Source of the DNA: Arion vulgaris
Lineage: Eukaryota > Mollusca > Gastropoda > Stylommatophora > Arionidae
Reading direction: 5' to 3'
Assembly: GCA_020796225.1 (NCBI GenBank)
Contig: CM036756.1
Location: 48,774,363-48,838,362, forward strand
Length of the DNA stretch: 64,000 nucleotides
The notes beneath the pieces are model-generated. The model saw nothing but the letters and a program-made list of their open reading frames with translations. It made no database searches and was not told where the DNA came from. Both the position numbers and the translations under genes were made by a program. This document shows positions 58,245 through 64,000 of the stretch, in pieces (position 1 is the stretch's first letter; the number at the start of each line of letters is the position of its first letter).

Positions 58245-61200
58245 CCATTTCATCGTCTAATGGTGAGAATATATTCTCTCGTGTCTCTGACTATCGGAAA
58301 ATATGACTCATTTCATAGTCTAATGTTGAGAATATATTCTCTCGTGTCTCTGACTATCGGAAAATATGACTCATTTCATAGTCTAATGTTGAGAATATAT
58401 TCTCTCGTGTCTCTGACTATCGGAAAATATGACTCATTTCATAGTCTAATGTTGAGAATATATTCTCTCGTGTCTCTGACTATCGGAAAATATGACTCAT
58501 TTCATAGTCTAATGTTGAGAATATATTCTCTCGTGTCTCTGACTATCGGAAAATATGACTGATTTCATCGTCTAATGTTGAGAATATATTCTCTCGTGTC
58601 TCTGACTATCGGAAAATATGATCCATTTCATCGTCTAATGTTGAGAATATATTCTCTCGTGTCTCTGACTATCGGAAAATATGACTCATTTCATAGTCTA
58701 ATGTTGAGAATATATTCTCTCGTGTCTCTGACTATCGGAAAATATGACTCATTTCATAGTCTAATGTTGAGAATATATTCTCTCGTGTCTCTGACTATCG
58801 GAAAATATGACTCATTTCATAGTCTAATGTTGAGAATATATTCTCTCGTGTCTCTGACTATCGGAAAATATGACTCATTTCATAGTCTAATGTTGAGAAT
58901 ATATTCTCTCGTGTCTCTGACTATCGGAAAATATGATCCATTTCATAGTCTAATGTTGAGAATATATTCTCTCGTGTCTCTGACTATCGGAAAATATGAC
59001 TCATTTCATAGTCTAATGTTGAGAATATATTCTCTCGTGTCTCTGACTATCGGAAAATATGACTCATTTCATAGTCTAATGTTGAGAATATATTCTCTCG
59101 TGTCTCTGACTATCGGAAAATATGACTCATTTCATCGTCTAATGTTGAGAATATATTCTCTCGTGTCTCTGACTATCGGAAAATATGACTCATTTCATAG
59201 TCTAATGTTGAGAATATATTCTCTCGTGTCTCTGACTATCGGACAATATGACTCATTTCATAGTCTAATGTTGAGAATATATTCTCTCGTGTCTCTGACT
59301 ATCGGAAAATATGACTCATTTCATCGTCTAATGTTGAGAATATATTCTCTCGTGTCTCTGACTATCGGAAAATATGATCATTTCATGTCTAATGTTGAGA
59401 ATATATTCTCTCGTGTCTCTGACTATCGGAAAATATGACTCATTTCATAGTCTAATGTTGAGAATATATTCTCTCGTGTCTCTGACTATCGGAAAATATG
59501 ACTCATTTCATAGTCTAATGTTGAGAATATATTCTCTCGTGTCTCTGACTATCGGAAAATATGACTCATTTCATAGTCTAATGTTGAGAATATATTCTCT
59601 CGTGTCTCTGACTATCGGAAAATATGATCCATTTCATCGTCTAATGTTGAGAATATATTCTCTCGTGTCTCTGACTATCGGAAAATATGACTCATTTCAT
59701 AGTCTAATGTTGAGAATATATTCTCTCGTGTCTCTGACTATCGGAAAATATGACTCATTTCATAGTCTAATGTTGAGAATATATTCTCTCGTGTCTCTGA
59801 CTATCGGAAAATATGACTCATTTCATAGTCTAATGTTGAGAATATATTCTCTCGTGTCTCTGACTATCGGAAAATATGACTCATTTCATCGTCTAATGTT
59901 GAGAATATATTCTCTCGTGTCTCTGACTATCGGAAAATATGGCTCATTTCATCGTCTAATGTTGAGAATATATTCTCTCGTGTCTCTGACTATCGGAAAA
60001 TATGACTCATTTCATAGTCTAATGTTGAGAATATATTCTCTCGTGTCTCTGACTATCGGAAAATATGACTCATTTCATCGTCTAATGTTGAGAATATATT
60101 CTCTCGTGTCTCTGACTATCGGAAAATATGACTCATTTCATAGTCTAATGTTGAGAATATATTCTCTCGTGTCTCTGACTATCGGAAAATATGGCTCATT
60201 TCATCGTCTAATGTTGAGAATATATTCTCTCGTGTCTCTGACTATCGGAAAATATGACTCATTTCATCGTCTAATGTTGAGAATATATTCTCTCGTGTCT
60301 CTGACTATCGGAAAATATGATCCATTTCATAGTCTAATGTTGAGAATATATTCTCTCGTGTCTCTGACTATCGGAAAATATGACTCATTTCATCGTCTAA
60401 TGTTGAGAATATATTCTCTCGTGTCTCTGACTATCGGAAAATATGACTCATTTCATAGTCTAATGTTGAGAATATATTCTCTCGTGTCTCTGACTATCGG
60501 AAAATATGACTCATTTCATAGTCTAATGTTGAGAATATATTCTCTCGTGTCTCTGACTATCGGAAAATATGACTCATTTCATCGTCTAATGTTGAGAATA
60601 TATTCTCTCGTGTCTCTGACTATCGGAAAATATGATCATTTCATCGTCTAATGTTGAGAATATATTCTCTCGTGTCTCTGACTATCGGAAAATATGACTC
60701 ATTTCATAGTCTAATGTTGAGAATATATTCTCTCGTGTCTCTGACTATCGGAAAATATGACTCATTTCATCGTCTAATGTTGAGAATATATTCTCTCGTG
60801 TCTCTGACTATCGGAAAATATGACTCATTTCATAGTCTAATGTTGAGAATATATTCTCTCGTGTCTCTGACTATCGGAAAATATGACTCATTTCATCGTC
60901 TAATGTTGAGAATATATTCTCTCGTGTCTCTGACTATCGGAAAATATGATCCATTTCATAGTCTAATGTTGAGAATATATTCTCTCGTGTCTCTGACTAT
61001 CGGAAAATATGACTCATTTCATCGTCTAATGTTGAGAATATATTCTCTCGTGTCTCTGACTATCGGAAAATATGACTCATTTCATCGTCTAATGTTGAGA
61101 ATATATTCTCTCGTGTCTCTGACTATCGGAAAATATGACTCATTTCATAGTCTAATGTTGAGAATATATTCTCTCGTGTCTCTGACTATCGGAAAATATG

Positions 61201-63095
61201 ACTCATTTCATCGTCTAATGTTGAGAATATATTCTCTCGTGTCTCTGACTATCGGAAAATATGACTCATTTCATAGTCTAATGTTGAGAATATATTCTCT
61301 CGTGTCTCTGACTATCGGAAAATATGATCATTTCATCAGTCTAATGTTGAGAATATATTCTCTCGTGTCTCTGACTATCGGAAAATATGACTCATTTCAT
61401 CGTCTAATGTTGAGAATATATTCTCTCGTGTCTCTGACTATCGGAAAATATGACTCATTTCATCGTCTAATGTTGAGAATATATTCTCTCGTGTCTCTGA
61501 CTATCGGAAAATATGATTCATTTCATCGTCTAATGTTGAGAATATATTCTCTCGTGTCTCTGACTATCGGAAAATATGACTCATTTCATAGTCTAATGTT
61601 GAGAATATATTCTCTCGTGTCTCTGACTATCGGAAAATATGACACATTTCATCGTCTAATGTTGAGAATATATTCTCTCGTGTCTCTGACTATCGGAAAA
61701 TATGACTCATTTCATAGTCTAATGTTGAGAATATATTCTCTCGTGTCTCTGACTATCGGAAAATATGACTCATTTCATAGTTTAATGTTGAGAATATATT
61801 CTCTCGTGTCTCTGACTATCGGAAAATATGACTCATTTCATAGTCTAATGTTGAGAATATATTCTCTCGTGTCTCTGACTATCGGAAAATATGACTCATT
61901 TCATAGTCTAATGTTGAGAATATATTCTCTCGTGTCTCTGACTATCGGAAAATATGACTCATTTCATCGTCTAATGTTGAGAATATATTCTCTCGTGTCT
62001 CTGACTATCGGAAAATATGACACATTTCATAGTCTAATGTTGAGAATATATTCTCTCGTGTCTCTGACTATCGGAAAATATGACTCATTTCATCGTCTAA
62101 TGTTGAGAATATATTCTCTCGTGTCTCTGACTATCGGAAAATATGACTCATTTCATCGTCTAATGTTGAGAATATATTCTCTCGTGTCTCTGACTATCGG
62201 AAAATATGACTCATTTCATAGTCTAATGTTGAGAATATATTCTCTCGTGTCTCTGACTATCGGAAAATATGACTCATTTCATCGTCTAATGTTGAGAATA
62301 TATTCTCTCGTGTCTCTGACTATCGGAAAATATGACTCATTTCATCGTCTAATGTTGAGAATATATTCTCTCGTGTCTCTGACTATCGGAAAATATGACT
62401 CATTTCATAGTCTAATGTTGAGAATATATTCTCTCGTGTCTCTGACTATCGGAAAATATGACTCATTTCATAGTCTAATGTTGAGAATATATTCTCTCGT
62501 GTCTCTGACTATCGGAAAATATGACTCATTTCATAGTCTAATGTTGAGAATATATTCTCTCGTGTCTCTGACTATCGGAAAATATGACTCATTTCATCGT
62601 CTAATGTTGAGAATATATTCTCTCGTGTCTCTGACTATCGGAAAATATGACACATTTCATAGTCTAATGTTGAGAATATATTCTCTCGTGTCTCTGACTA
62701 TCGGAAAATATGACTCATTTCATCGTCTAATGTTGAGAATATATTCTCTCGTGTCTCTGACTATCGGAAAATATGACTCATTTCATCGTCTAATGTTGAG
62801 AATATATTCTCTCGTGTCTCTGACTATCGGAAAATATGACTCATTTCATAGTCTAATGTTGAGAATATATTCTCTCGTGTCTCTGACTATCGGAAAATAT
62901 GACTCATTTCATCGTCTAATGTTGAGAATATATTCTCTCGTGTCTCTGACTATCGGAAAATATGACTCATTTCATCGTCTAATGTTGAGAATATATTCTC
63001 TCGTGTCTCTGACTATCGGAAAATATGACTCATTTCATAGTCTAATGTTGAGAATATATTCTCTCGTGTCTCTGACTATCGGAAAATATGACTCA
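58245..63095. repeat. Minisatellite, 63-bp unit, second block (~77 copies)
   Basis: Highly uniform copies with CATAGTC/CATCGTC as the main variant and rarer GACACATT, GATCCATT, GGCTCATT and GGACAAT forms. The plus frame is open over up to 861 codons (21-residue repeat with LRIYSLVSLTIGKYD) because the unit is 63 bp and stop-free. The same order of variants repeats 630 bp apart near the right end. Confidence 0.97.
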
Positions 63096-63360
63096 ACTCC
63101 ATCACCTTCTAAACTTTCGACCTTTGTAATACAAACAATTCTGAACGCTATTAGGTTGTCTTCTAGCGACATGACTACAATGTTAAAGTACCGCACTTTC
63201 CTTATCTTATACTCTCGCCTGCCTCCATCGTTATAATTGCATTGTTTTAAACCAGATAACATTCTTCTTCTTTGTTCTGTGTTCGCATCTGTTTACATTT
63301 CTCTAGATGAGTTCATTCATGATAAACTAAGAATGTTGTGTTAACATCTCTTTTTTTGGT
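63096..63360. other. Unassigned spacer
   Basis: Unique sequence with no recognised feature. Confidence 0.45.
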
Positions 63361-64000
63361 TTCATATCATTATTTATCATTATTTATCATTATTTATCAT
63401 TATTTATCATTATTGATGTCTTGAAACGAAACATCCTGGCATAACATCTCTTTTGTTGGTTTCATATCATTATGTATCTTTATTTATCATTATTTATCAT
63501 TATTGATGTCTTGAAACGAAACATCCTGGCATATCATTATTTATGTCTTGAAACGAAAGATCCTGGCATATCATTATTGATGTCTTCAAACGAACATCCT
63601 GGCATATCATTATTTATGTCTTGAAACGAAAGAACCTGGCATATCATTATTGATGTCTTGAAACGAAACATCCTGGCATATCATTATTGATGTCTTGAAA
63701 CGAACATCCTGGCATATCATTATTTATGTCTTGAAACGAAACATCCTGGCATATAATTATTGATGTCTTGAAACGAACATCCAGGCATATCATTATTTAT
63801 GTCTTGAAACGAAAGATCCTGGCATATCATTATTTATGTCTTGAAACGAAAGATCCTGGCATATCATTATTGATGTCTTGAAACGAAACATCCTGGCATA
63901 TCATTATTGTTGTCTTGAAACGAAACATCCTGGCATATAATTATTGATGTCTTGAAACGAACATCCTGGCATATCATTATTTATGTCTTGAAACGAAAGA
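63361..64000. repeat. 37-bp tandem repeat running off the window
   Basis: A short run of CATTATTTAT (63367-63415) leads into about 15 copies of a unit starting GATGTCTTGAAACGAAACAT and ending CATATCATTATT. Variants are ACAT/AGAT, GATG/TATG, and units one A shorter (GAAC for GAAAC). The array is cut by the window end. Confidence 0.93.

Noticed and set aside
60651..63236. 861-codon open frame in the 63-bp array
   Set aside because: It follows from a stop-free 63-bp unit. The leading and trailing parts are not protein-like, and variation between units shows no coding signature that I can see.

Overview
This window looks like intergenic or heterochromatin-like DNA from an invertebrate nuclear genome. 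It is most likely a lophotrochozoan, and a gastropod mollusc would fit best. That view rests on the transposon mix: Penelope-like GIY-YIG, RTE-type and I-clade LINE fragments, tRNA-derived SINEs, mariner and hAT remnants, all with eukaryotic architecture. I see no bacterial operons and no convincing host gene. By my tally about half of the window (roughly 32 kb) is more than twenty mostly unrelated minisatellite arrays with units of 19-76 bp. Most of the rest is decayed transposable elements, many of them nested.

Layout. 1-5.3 kb: LINE tails, a 51-bp array, and a 38-bp array split by a Penelope-like element that itself carries a minus-strand LINE reverse transcriptase; then a SINE and an I-clade LINE end. 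5.2-9.3 kb: 40-bp and 41-bp arrays, a complete SINE with target-site duplication (TSD), and an I-clade fragment interrupted by a minus-strand LINE. 10-12.2 kb: SINE-like sequence, a rearranged mariner, and a LINE inside a LINE. 12.7-15.2 kb: a probable solo LTR in a TA microsatellite, then 27-bp and 29-bp arrays. 15.6-20.7 kb: a 30-bp array split by a 5'-truncated RTE-type LINE. 21-22.5 kb: 19-bp and 49-bp arrays. 22.7-26.7 kb: a 1.5-kb non-coding retroposon with a perfect 12-bp TSD, and a second, inverted copy split by a LINE. 26.8-29.6 kb: a 48-bp array split by a LINE, a hAT-like MITE, and a third retroposon copy. 29.6-31.8 kb: AG-rich, 45-bp and 21-bp arrays. 32.3-45.1 kb: one 51-bp array of about 250 copies. 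45.3-50 kb: LINE fragments, one split by a SINE. 50-55.7 kb: decaying 69-, 76-, 49- and 60-bp repeats, the last split by an I-clade LINE with RNase H. 55.8-63.1 kb: a LINE tail and a 63-bp array in two blocks. 63.4 kb to the end: a 37-bp array that runs off the window.

The elements do not form a pathway. What links them is stratigraphy: TSDs and interrupted reading frames show which piece landed in which. Several arrays clearly existed before retrotransposons inserted into them. All long open reading frames inside arrays follow from unit lengths divisible by three, or from stop-free units, and I do not call them genes. Several array stretches carry dense single-base indels that look like assembly noise rather than biology.
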